Position numbers and translations under genes: made by a program. 64,000 nucleotides of DNA from Gorsachius magnificus (taxonomy: Eukaryota > Chordata > Aves > Pelecaniformes > Ardeidae), in assembly GCA_034008185.1 (NCBI GenBank), contig CM067082.1, positions 4,572,984-4,636,983 of the forward strand, written 5' to 3'. How positions within the stretch are numbered: the first letter of the stretch is position 1; every line of letters starts with the position of its first letter. Shown here piece by piece: positions 1 to 12,400 of this stretch. A model generated the notes under the pieces. It ran no database searches. It was not told the DNA's origin and saw nothing but the letters and a program-made list of their open reading frames with translations.

Positions 1-1978
1 CCTTATGGAAAGCAGTAGCCAGAAAACCCTATGGAAGATTTAATCCTGGCAGAGCCGGAGCTGGGAGCCTGTTTATGTCAGGTTTTAATAATTTCTGGAA
101 TTTTTATACATACCAAGGAAAGGGTGCAGCAAGTCTTCATTAACCCTTTCAAAGTGAAGCAGCACACAACTTTGCTTTTACATTTTGGGGGGATTGTTGT
201 TTGGATATTTTTATGGGTTTGTAGGGGGAGTTGAGGATGTCAGATGTTTAGCCTTAATAGCAGGAGAGCTGCCAGAACCATTTGCTTCTCTTGGGTGAGT
301 ATATTTTTCAAAAGTTATGCCCCAGCTTACACAACAGCAAGGCAGAGGTTGTAAAAGACATCAACTGGATTACAGTGTGTGAAGAGTCCTGAGGGCAGGC
401 AAAAGTTTGCATTGCAAGAAGTGGAAAAAATGCTGCTTCTCTATGTGAGGTGGATTGCTCCATATTGTCTTCATTCACAATGTGCTGCAGAATGATTTTC
501 CCCCTCCCAGACTTTGCTTCGGTGGCCTAAATTGTGTGGTAGCCTTAAAAGTAGGTCATGATGCAAAAGCACTGTGCTGGTTCCAATAGCTTTTTTTTAA
601 ACCAATCTCAGGTTTCAAGATGAACCTATTAAAAATCTCATCTAAGCCTTCATTCGGTGTCAGTCATAGGGTTGCTTAGGTACAGTACCCTTGTAGAACA
701 AGCTGGTGTGTGCTGTTGTATTTCAATGCCTTTGATTACCTGAATGATGGATTAAATGTTAGGACATGTCAATTGTGGTTCTTTATTGCGCCCAGTTAGC
801 CTTAACCTTTTTCCTTTGGCAGGCTTTTAGTGATTCAAAACAGGTTAGTCCAGTTTAATGCAAGACCATTTTAAAATTAGAGGTTGACTTTCCTCTCAAG
901 ATCTGGAGTAATGCTGCTCACACATCAGGCTGTTTTTAAGTAATATATGGTATAATTGCATTTTTTCTTAGTTATTCCTGAACAAGTAAGTCTTCCCCCC
1001 CCCCCCCATAGGGTTAATACAGTTCTGTTTTTAAAAAGCAGTAGCTAAAAATCTGTTTGCCTTTAACTATGTGAGAAGTCTTAATGGGAATTTAAACAAC
1101 TACCTGCCTGCAATCTCTGACTTTTTGAACCAAAGGCCTCACAACTCACTTGTATGATGGTGCTTCTTGAAAGTCACAGGATTTCTTGAGCCTGAACTTC
1201 TGTGAAGGAACAACATAATCTGTCCACGGAAGGATACAGCCCCTTTGCTGAACTTTAAGTAGTTGCATGCATTTGTCCAGCTGGGCCAAAACCACCAGGT
1301 ATGTTTTCTAGATGATTTTCTTCCTACTGCAGTGGCTGAACACTTGAGTCTTCATATGGGCCAAAGAAACTTCCCCTGTGGCCAGTTCTGTTACTATAAA
1401 CAGCTGCTAATAATTAGCAACAGAGCTACAAAACAACCGGGGAGAAAATAGCTGCCTCTTGGCTAAGCAAGTGGTGTTTTGCCTTGCATCTGGCAAGTAC
1501 TAGGAGGCAGAATACATGATAGCTCTGACAGCATGACTGAAGATCCTTCTGCCTTCTGAAAAGGAGGCATCTTGAGCTGGGCAGGTGAGTCTGCTTTTTG
1601 ACCTTGTAGCCACAGGGACCCACCGACAACTTTTTCTGTGAGCTGCAATTTCACACTGGCTTTGCTACCCAAAGTGTAATACTTCTAGCTGCTCCTCTTC
1701 CTCCCTTCCCCCATTATGTTGGTATGGATCCATGCAGCCATGCAATCAGGTAAAACCAACCTGACCTTATAAAGGATTTTTTTAGCTGCTTGGATGTGGT
1801 TTTGACAGCTGAGTTTTCAACCTACAACAGTGACATTGTGCAGGAAGGGGTGGTAATAAGGAACCTGGGGCAAAGAAAAGGAAGAGCAAACTGCTGCTTT
1901 TAGAGGAAGTACTTGTTTATGCCAGTGATTGAGAAACCTACAGTGTAGGTTGTTTGGATAGCAAGCTGATCATGAGTC
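1..1978. other. Noncoding sequence upstream of SLC45A4 coding exon 1
   Basis: AT-rich avian-type unique DNA with no convincing exon, RNA gene or repeat. A run of 13 C lies at 995-1007. It is either intronic or 5' flanking for SLC45A4, and the promoter is not recognisable. Confidence 0.6.
995..1007. repeat. Poly(C) run, 13 C
   Basis: Homopolymer in the upstream noncoding part. Confidence 0.9.
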
Positions 1979-2599
1979 AGTAGTGTGCCCTTGTTGCCAA
2001 GAAGGCCAATCCTGGGGCGCATTAAGAGGAGTGTGGCCAGCAGGGCGAGGGAGGTTATCCTCCCTCCCTACTCTGCCCTGCTGTGACCCCACCTGGAGTA
2101 TTGTGTCCAGGTCTGGGATCCCCGGTTCAAGAAAGATGAGGAACTCGGAGTCCAGAGGAGGGCAACAAAGATAGTGAGGGGACTGGAGCATCTCTCCTGT
2201 GAGAAAAGGCTGAGGGAGCTGGGCTTGTTTAGACCCTGGAGGAAAGAAGATTGAGAGGGGATCTCATAAATACATACAAATATCTTAAGGGTGGATGTCA
2301 CGAGGACGGAGCCAGACTCTTTGTAGTGGTGTCCAGCGACAGGACAAGGGGCAATGGGTACAAACTGAAACATAAGAGGTTTCAGTGGAACATGAGGAAG
2401 AACTTCTTTACTTTGAGGGTGACAGAGCACTGGAACAGGCTGCCCAGGGGTGTTGTGGAGTCTTCTTTTCTGGAGATATTCAAACCCTGCCTGGATGATG
2501 TCCTGTGCAACCTGCTCTGGGTGACCCTGCTTTAGCAGGGGGTTTGGACTGGATGATCTCCCAAGTTCCCTTCCAACCCTTGCCATTCTGGGATTCTGT
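1979..2599 (+). mobile_element. CR1 LINE fragment, 3' end of ORF2 and 3' UTR
   Basis: A 5'-truncated CR1 in sense orientation begins within the GTGCCCTTGTTGCCAAGAAGG segment of ORF2. Decayed C-terminal ORF2 peptides remain in 2251-2535, such as [15 protein letters not shown] and [11 protein letters not shown]. The typical 3' UTR phrase TTTAGCAGGGGGTTTGGACT leads to an ATTCTG-type end. Frame breaks upstream of 2251 show that it is old. Confidence 0.88.
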
Positions 2600-5500
2600 A
2601 AGTAGTGTAATAAGCTGGTAGCGTATTTTATGTGACACTCCTATGAAAGCAGCTGACTGTAAAACAAAACTATCCTTGCTAGCAAAACAGGCTGTCCTAG
2701 CAAAAGTATAGTTTGCTGCTAGAATTTGAAGCTGCGATTAGGTTTGTACTGCAGAGTATCCATCTGGTTTCAGCCACTCCTACCTCTGTAGTGGAAGCTG
2801 CTGTCCCTATGGCAGATCCATAGAACAAAATTAATCAGGGTGGGGGAAGTATGCTGTACAAAATCAATTGGATCGTCATCTTGCAGAATAATTTTTAACG
2901 TATTTTGAGAATCGACATATTTTTGTGAGGTGGTAAAGCTATGCTTGTAGAGGGATGAAGGACAGCCTTGCCTTTAAGAGCCGCTCTTTCACAGCAACAT
3001 GCTATTGCATGGCATGGTGGAGCACCAGAGGATTTGAACTCAAAACATTAGTAGTTATCCTTGGACAAATGCCATTTCACTCTTGAAAAGGCACAAGTCC
3101 AAACAATGTATCATTTTGCAAGCCAGTCAGATGCTGAAGCAGAACCCAGTGTCCATTTTGCATTTAATCATGGAAGGAACAGTAAGTGATGTTTGTCTGC
3201 AACATAGGGGTAGAATTCTTCAGCCGAACATTTCTTTAGTCTGAGAAAAAGCCAGAAAAACTCAGAATGCCTTTCTTTCCAACGCTGATATTAAAGCTAT
3301 ATTTAAATCAGTCTAGATAACTGTTCAAGACATGGCCAGGTTACTTGAAAACCTTAGCATAAACTAACTTGGCAGAAAAGTTAAGCATGTGACAAATAAA
3401 TGGGATGACTAGGCAATTATAGGCTTGCTGGCCTACTGTCATTCACAGGTGAAATATTAAGGTTACTAGCGTGTATGTGTGTGTGACGTACTCATGGAAG
3501 AGTTGAAGGAGGGTAAGGTGTAAGACTGGGAGAAAAAAAAATAATCTCCTATTAGACTGGCAGCTTCTGGACTCTTAAGCTTCTTTTTTCCAGTCAAGCA
3601 TTTGAATATTTCATGAGATAGAAATATACCTGCCTTGGGGTTTTGTTTATGGTTTTCTTGATGTGTCATGCAGAATGGCACGTTAGGATCTATTGGTGAT
3701 CCAATGACAGCTGTGGCCAGAATCATTAAAGCCTAGTTAAATTCTGGAAGAATTGTTTCTTAGCCATTTTCCTTTATGAAGATAGCGGTAAACAATAAAA
3801 AGGCATTTGTAGGCAATGATGGCTCAGGGGATCTCTTCATCCTTCCTTTCAGTATCAGGAAGGTAGAATTCTTTTAAAGTGTAGATTTTTTTTTTTGTGC
3901 TACAGTATTTCCTACATTGCTAGAAAAGGATTCCTGTAATGCAAAACTGAATGCAGCTCTTCACTATGATTTGAGGAGACTTTGATCAATCTGTATACTT
4001 GCATGTAAAAGAAATTAGGATAAGGAAGGGGAAGAGGCAGATTTTCAAGACATGAGAAGTTACTGAAAGTTAATGCAATAAACTTTAAAGATCGGGAGCG
4101 AAGAGGGTAGTTTGCCTCCGCTCAATCCCGTCATTGTTCCCTTAGATATTCAACAGTGTTTGGACAGAACTGTTTCCGTCCTTTTCAGTTTTCTCATTCC
4201 AGTTTTTCTTAGGCTGTGCGTATTTTTTCCCTTCATAACTTAGGCTTTTATAACTAGTACGCACCTACCCCTGTTGAAATGAATTGTTTCTTACACCAGT
4301 AAATGCCTTAAGCATTGCCTAATGGCTTCAGAGGAAGAAAGCCCTCCTGAAGAGGTGACATTTTCTCATGGTATCCAGTTAGGCCTGTTTAACTGTATCT
4401 ACTTGCCAGGCTTTATTACTGCTTAATAAAGTACATGTGTGATTACCTGAAACTCACTGCACACTCCATAGATTGCTTAAAGTAATTTGCTTTGGCACTG
4501 GTTCAGAAAATCCAGTTGCTTGTTGAACAGTATGTTCCTGTTCCTTGTCAGCAAGAGATACCTGGACACAAGCATTAAAAATAGTTCAGTCTTGAAAGAT
4601 TTGGGCATGATCACTCTTAACCCCATTTATTTTGGTATTGATGGGTGTACTACCAATCTTCTGACCTCCAGATGATGCAAAAAGCACTGTTTGTCAACAT
4701 ATTAAGTCCTAAACTTAAAAAACATGGTAAGTGTGATAGAAGTCATTTGCTCAAGGCATTGCGTTGCCTAATCGTCTAGCATGAGCTTCTTGTGCATCTC
4801 TGGCATCTTAGCATTCGCTAGGGAAAAAGAAAACCACTGGATTTTGTGGGCCACAAATATGACCTATATAACTCTTCCTCTTTCTTTGGAAAACCCTAAA
4901 GAAAGGCAGTCATTTTCCTCTGGCTCTTCGATGATTCATGTGCTTTGTCTGTGAACACTACTGATTTGAGGTGCAGGATTACTGTGATAGAGCCTTGTCA
5001 AGCCTGTAACATGTTGTTTTGTGCTTCACGTAGTCATGTTATGACTTATGCCTAGATGGTAGATAGATAGTAAAAGTATAACAAGTAAGATTACGAGCAA
5101 TTTGAGCAGCTTTTATAACATTTTGCTTACAGATTAGTTTTCAGAATATATTATTTGCCTGATTTGTTGAAATATTAACTACTGCTGTATAGGTTTTGTC
5201 ATTGTTGCAATGTGGCCAAAGGTCAAACATATGCAATTAGGTTGAAGAGCTAGTGTAATCTGTCCCCTCCTCCCCTATACACTTTGCAAGATCAGGAATA
5301 TTTCTGTATCTAAACTTATCATCATACCTAACCTCTGTACACTGCCCAACATGAACCCCTTTCCATAGCTGAAATTCTTCATTCTACTTCCTTATTCTTT
5401 GCGAGTCATGAAAATGCCTTTTAAAACTTTATGGGAAGTATAGTGTGAGTGCATGGCAGAGTCAGGGACATGGTCTCAGTTCCTGAGAGAAATGCTGTCT

Positions 5501-8500
5501 CATGTGCAAATTCACATTTTCCAGTTATTTTGTGCAGCTGCTACATGGCTGGATGGTCAGAAAGGTACAGATGAAAGGGAAGCTGTCTTTCTGAAACCTT
5601 TTGCCACCATGCCTCTCGACATCTGTTTGAGGAAGGGATGCCAGCTCTCTTAGTACCTAGTCTGCTTGAATGACAGCTAAAACGTAAGGCTAATTCATCA
5701 CTTTAAAAAATATAATCATAAAGCTGGTGTGTTTCTTAGGTGGACTCCTCATGCCGTGAAGCCTTTGAGCCTCATGAGTAAAGGGAATGTGTGGGAAATT
5801 ACAATGGATATTCAATATTACAATTTAAAAAAATTGTCAATTAAGGTTTGGTTTTACTAGCCAAAAAACCAACCAAACTTGTGCTAGATGGAGGCATGGG
5901 AGCATGCCTTCTTTGGTATTTTAATCCAACTCTCTTTAGATGCCATTTACTTTGGAGCTCTTTGCTGCATCAAAGCTTCTGGAATATTTACTTCCAGCAG
6001 GTAAATGAATTTGTCTCCCTTTTTGATAAGGAAGAATGCTGCTATTCAAACTTGCCAAATTCAAAATGAACTTGGAAAAAGCAGCAGCAGAATCTGGATT
6101 GGTCTAAAATGAGTACGAACACAACCTAGCAGGACTTACGAAAGAACTGGAAGACCTTTCTGAAAGGCTCTTGTTATTCTCTGGCTCTTGTATCAGATAT
6201 GCACTTGGAGTCAGATGAAAGTGCTGCAGGAAGACTAGCGTTATGCTTACCGCAAAATTGGCATAATGGAACAGTAATTCTCTGTTCCTTTAGATAAAAC
6301 CTGTCCTTTGTGCCTCTTGCTTATTGCACTTGAATACTGTAACTGCTTTTTCTGGTGTGTTTAAAATAGACTGTTCTTCTTATCTGTGTCAATTACAGCT
6401 TCAAAGTCTACCTCCATCTCTCATCCATTATTCCTGTCTCCTAAATTATCTGATTGCTCCCCATCATCTTCCACTTCAAGAATAACGTTTTCAGTCATCC
6501 CATAAGTCTCAAACAGGCTAAACCTCCGATACCCTCTTTTGTCCTGCCTCTTTATCCCTTCCACTGACTAATGCTCCCAGCCTGGTGTCATCCTGCTTGC
6601 GTATGCAGGATCATAAAACATCATAAAACATTCTGCTATGATGAACTGCCTTCCTCTCTGTGCCTCATTCTGCTACCCTGTAACTGCCTATTAAGTGAGG
6701 TGTTTAGGGAAATTGAGTTAAATCCTTTATAGGCAGGGACAGGAGGGGATATTAAGTGTAAGAAAATGCTAGAGACTTTAAAGCCATCTTGTACAGGAGT
6801 GTTATCCATGACCCTTAGTCTGTAATACAACACACATGTTTTGAATTATTTCTGAATAATAAGAACTCATATGTAAACTTCTGAATTCTACTGAATGCAA
6901 TCTTGCCTGAGTCTGCCAGCAATTAAACATTTTATGACTAGTCTGTAATTAAAATAATTGTTCCTACTCTGGAACCTGTATTTTGTAGGTTTTACTCACC
7001 CAGAACTTGTGTTATAAAAAGTGGTTGTGTGGTTTTTTAAAATGCACACAGTACCTAACTTCATATTTATAATAAACTGGTAGCCCTTTAAGTGTTGAGT
7101 TGACACCTCAGACAGGAAAGCGAGGTAAGAGAATCACATCCCTTCCCTTCCTGATGTGAGTTCAACTACTGGAAGGAGGCAAATGAACTCTCCCACATGC
7201 AGGGGGAGCTCACCAAATCCAAACCCTGACCGGTGGAAAGAAAAACCTTTATAAAAACAAGGTGCTCATGAAGAACTTGAATAAGTACCTGTCTGTGCCA
7301 TAATTCAGTAACCCTAGGCAGTGCATCTCAACTCCTCCTGTTAATTCTTGAGTGGGTGGAGAAATGCTTTCTTGAGTCCTTTTTGTTCTGAACGATTTAA
7401 TGCTTATAGATTAAAGCTTAGAACTTAAAACTCTGCTTATAGAACTTGTGTTCAGTACATTAACTTCTCTCATGTGATTTAAAGGTTTGACTAGCTCAGA
7501 AGCAAATTATAGCATTAAGTTGTTGTGGAGGTGATCAAATCTGAGAACTCCAGTAATCCTGGGGAGCCTGGGAAGAAAAGAAGCCCAGATCAAAAAAAAA
7601 AAAGGTTTTGAATGGAAGAACAAAATACATGCAATAAATGCTCTGGAGGTACAGCTCGAAGGACGGGGTTGGCAGGAGGGAGTGCTCAAGGTGATGTTCC
7701 TGCACTGCACTCTTAGTAGAGCAGTGTGTCAGGACACCCTGAAACAGAGTTGCTGTTGTGATGTGCTTTAAACCGCACACGTCATCTTTTTGCTTAAGGC
7801 TCATTTTTAGGTTCACCGCTTAATGATCTAAGTTCTAGCCCACAAAGAGTTTTTGTTGCCACAACTGAAGGGGCAGTGAACTGTGGCATGGGGACTCCTT
7901 AGGCCAGTTTTGCTGCCAAAGCCCCGCCGAGGGTTTTTGTCCTGGGGTATGGGTTCAGTCACACTGTGTGCATAGATGTGAATATGCATCCTTCTAGTAC
8001 AAACATTATAATTATAATCTGACTTTTATAAAATGGTTTTTTTGTCCTAAGTGCTTAAACACATTGATTGACATGGTACAGTGTATATGTCTGCTTAGAC
8101 TTTGTGGCACAAAGGACAAGGAAATACAGGAGAAGCTTGTCTTACCTGGTTGGAATATATTTTAATAATTTAAATATCTGGTGGAAGATACTGTGCTGTT
8201 CTACTTTTATGGACAGCCTCATAGGATGTGGGAGTAAGATGCTCTGGTCTTGTGTGCAGAAAGTGAAGATGGATGCATATGCTGTATATATCTTCATTAG
8301 AAGTTTAAATATTTAAATATCAGTCCCCAAAGTTATATTCCTAATGGCTTATTTTTGCACATGCTTGCTTGAGGAGTATCTTTGCTCTAAGATGGTGTGA
8401 TAGTTACTGCAAAATAACTGGCAACTTCCAAAAGTCTAAACGGAGATGTCTGTGGCGACTGAGTAAATGGTAATCGATGAATCATCTTCCTGGCATAGGA

Positions 8501-9233
8501 CTGGAATATCCTACGCTGTTTCTGAAATGGAACCTGCGTTAACTTTCCCAGAATTTGTTAGTCTTGTGCTCAGTGTTCTGAGGATCTCAGATACACTGAT
8601 ATATTCTTTGTCTTCATGTAGGACCACAGACTGGAGGAACTTAAGAGTACAGTTAAGCATAATTTAAATACAAGGAGTAACTGCATTTCAATGGAAAGTC
8701 CAGGGGTAGGAGGGAATGTGGAATAAAAGACCCTACACTAGGCAAGGACAATGGAAAGCATTAAGCAGGAAATAGGGTATATAGTTAAGGGGGGGGCCAC
8801 AATATCCTGAAAAATGCTATTGAAATTTTTAAATGCTTGCTTTTTGTTGCAGATTAATCAGCCACTCGATGGGGATTAACAGTGGAGCACCTCTTTGTGT
8901 CGCCTTTCCACCTCTCTGTAGCAAGAATAACAACTTCAGCACTTCTTCAATAATAATTATGAAACTGGTATTAACTGAATGGCAATTATGGATTTTTAAC
9001 TCTAACTCACAGTAAACCAGCAAGCCATATGTTGAAATTCCTACCAAATAGCTTTTCATTCTTAATGTCTCCTATCTATACAAGAAGTTGTGAGATACCT
9101 GTTTGTACAAGAGGAATATAAGCGTTACTTGCCTGAGGAACAGAAGCTGAAAGAGAAGACACGTTAACCTGTTCGTGGAGTTATGGTAGTATTATTTATA
9201 TAGATATAACAAATATATATATTTTTTATGGTA
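2600..9233. other. Noncoding sequence before coding exon 1, including possible 5' UTR
   Basis: No recognisable coding or repeat content. The 5' UTR part of exon 1 may start at one of two decent acceptors, TTTTTGTTGCAG ending at 8852 or a pyrimidine tract with TGTAG ending at 8921. Neither can be chosen from sequence alone. The last 50 bases before the start codon are extremely AT-rich. Confidence 0.45.
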
Positions 9234-9471
9234 ATGAAAATGGCTCCCCAGAATGCTGACTCGGAATCTATGCAAGTTCAAGATCTACCTGTGGCACAGC
9301 TTCAGAAAACAGAAAACAAGGAGAATGAAAGCAGGGAGGAGACCATTAGTGAAGGATCCATAGACCGGATACCAGTACGCCTGTGGGTGATGCATGGTGC
9401 AGTAATGTTTGGCAGGGAATTTTGTTATGCCATGGAAACAGCTTTGGTAACACCCGTATTATTACAAATTG
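9234..9471 (+). CDS. SLC45A4: SLC45A4 coding exon 1
   Basis: Encodes residues 1-79: a hydrophilic N-tail, the conserved [16 protein letters not shown] segment and transmembrane helix 1. The donor is G|GTAAGT at 9472 (phase 1). An in-frame TAA lies upstream at 9207-9209. Three in-frame ATGs occur at 9228, 9234 and 9240. I chose 9234 because the human protein starts MKMAPQ, as I recall it. The ATG at 9240 has the best initiation context (A at -3, G at +4), and using 9228 would add only Met-Val. Confidence 0.95.
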
Positions 9472-12400
9472 GTAAGTAATTCTCATTTCTATTATCAAAA
9501 CTTTCTATATTTTTCTGCATTGAAGTCAGAAGATGACGGAAATGGGGTCTAAAAACTAAACATACACAAGGTAAAAAAGATTTTTTTAGTTATGGGCTGT
9601 GCCACAGATTCAATTGTGTGACCATGTTTAAGTGGGAAGGATTCTATATGCATTCATCTTCTGTCTAATGTTGCTTCCATCTGTAAAAATGTTAACCTGA
9701 TTTAAGTCTAAAATCCTTTACTAAAAGGTAAGTGTCCTAGAAACTAAAAACAACATTAGAATGTAAAGGATTGCAATGAAGATTTTTTTCATTTATAGAG
9801 AAATGCTTCAGGATGCAGTACTTAAGAATAAATAGTTAGATAATTTTTTCCAGTGAAATATTCATTTATTTCAAACCAATAGTGAGTCTTGGTTTATGTG
9901 ATTCATCTGTCTAGTTTAACACTGAGTATATGAATAAACCATGCCAATAGCTTAAAATAATGGGGGGGAGGCTGTAACGGGGTTTAGAGTAGGAGTAGGC
10001 AGTGTTAAATTTCGTGGTGAGTACTGCAGGTAGGTTTCCAATAAACTGGTTACAGTACTAACAGTGTCTGGTATTACCTTCATCAAATCCAGAAAATCAT
10101 GTTCTCTTATCAGATACCAGAAAATATTACATGAAACTGAATGGAAGTACCAGACTGAGCATGCTTCCATGAGTGAATAAATCAACAATGTGTGTGCACT
10201 GTATAAATGTATATAAAATATGTGCATGTTATACATTTGCTAATGTTTGCTTTGGCTTATACATGCAGTTGTACCTCACAGCATGCTCAGCTGTGGCCAA
10301 ACAGAAGCACTTGACCAGCTCTCTAAAATAATGTTAATTGAATATTACTTACAACATTGTTTAAAGATTTCCAGGTTAACATCTCAAATGAAACATCTGT
10401 ATTTTTCTATTTGATATGACAAAAGGGCATAAGAGATTGAACCTGTGAGCCTACAATGTACAAATTCTTTTGTGGAGTCTTCCTGCAGGTAGAAATGTGT
10501 TTTCCTATGAAATTTATTTTGACTCAACAGAGGGGTCAATAATCAGTGCAGTTAGTGTCATAAGAGATGCTGATGAGTTATGCCTCCAAGTTTTCCTGAA
10601 AATTTTCATTTTCTGAGCTCATCAGATGTCCTTTTTGGATCTGTTGGTGGCATAGTTAAAACAGATTATAAGTGTTCCCCAAATAGGAGCTTTCTGATCA
10701 ACCTGACTTGCTGAATAAAACACACGCAACTTCATCTAGGAATGTTTATAATGCCCATAATGTGTTTTGAGGTTTTGTCTTTTGGGTAAGCTGAGATTTA
10801 GAGACTTAGCGTTGGTTCAATTACTGTCTACCGTCAATGCAAAAACTTGCATCCTGCTTTATGTGGAGAAGACCCCCAGTTTAAGTGACCTGTACTTTTT
10901 TGTTTGCTTTCTTGTTTGTGCTGGCACTTGAGTGTTTATAATGTATAGCTGGCTAAGCTGACTTCTACCTTACTATAGAGTAAGGTCAGACAGTATAAAT
11001 AAACTATCCTCTTAATTACTGGCCAGTCTACTAGGTTACATTTCTTTTGTGAGCTCTTCTAGCAGATCTGTTTCCTCCAGATAATTGAGAAATATCTCTT
11101 CCCTTCCTTCCCTAACCCCTGTGAGCCAATAACGTTGGGATTTGGGGGGAGGGAAGAAAAGAGCACTCTCTGCTAGAAAAGCTTGCAAATCGACAGAGCA
11201 ATGCAAAAGGCTGTGGGGATGCAGTGATGATGCTCCATGCTGTATAGATAAGTAATGGGGGTAGCTGGTGACAAATGTCAGCGCTTTGGGAACTAATTGA
11301 AATCTTTCATCCTCTGGCTTCATGTTCCCTCAGCAGGGGACTAAACAATGTCGGATTCACTGAAGGGTTAAGTTATTCACGGGTGACTTATCTAGCCTGT
11401 TTGGTAATTACCTCTTACATGGTTCTGTTTACCTTTATCAACCTCAACATCTGTCTGCCTCAACATGAGCTATATTTATTCTTCACTGGAGGGGGTTGCA
11501 TATAGCTGTCAAACTGCTGTAATATTCCCTTTGCTTCTTGTTTTGGTAAAAGCACCATTCAGTTGTTTTCTGTGAGATTAAATTGGCTTGAGAAACTATT
11601 TTTGAGAAGTGGCACCTGGGGAAGTGTGGTGACTCAACCAGCTAAAACTTTGCTTATAATAAATTGAAGAGCCAGAAGCCTTTTGGGTATGCAAAAAAGA
11701 CTCTTCCTTACGGATGTATGTTGAATATTAACAATTAAACTTGATGGTGTGTGCTTGTGTTCTCTATCTCAGAGAAAACATTGGTCACTGAAATAATCTG
11801 AGATTCTTATCTGATACCACCATTAAGACCTTAGGCATGTTAGTATGGTGTTACATACTTTCTGCTTGCAGGTATTTGACTTTCCTAGATCTTTGTGTAC
11901 CCTGGATCAGAGGTGTAGTTATGATTTGGCAGATCAACAGCCTGTCTTGTTCTGTAAGCCACGAGATTTCAGCAACTGGAGGAGATAGTCCTTTGGATGG
12001 TCTCTTTCCAATTCAACTGTGGTTGAATTCTTGATGTGTTTAAACTTCCTGAAGTTTTGAATACTTAACAAAAGAACTAAAGGCAGCAGTGAGAGCTGCT
12101 TGGATGGATGGATGAATTGGAAAGGTCTGGAAGTGCCTGAGTTGCTGTACCCCTACCAAAATAAGTTCCGATTTGTGACTTTAATCTTTATTGCTCTGCT
12201 TAGATTGATGTTACATTGCCTTGTCAGAAATGCAGCTACAAATCTGTAACAGCCTTGTAGTCATAACTGGGCTTTAGTAGCTTAGCAACAAGAACAAGCC
12301 AAATATATATTACATGGGGGGAGTTAATTTTTTTTTATTCTAACTTGCTCTTTGATTTCTTGCTATCTGCAACTTAAGAATTCAAAATGAAGCAGCTACC

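Noticed and set aside
2068..2586. 172-codon minus frame
   Set aside because: It is antisense to a CR1 3' fragment.
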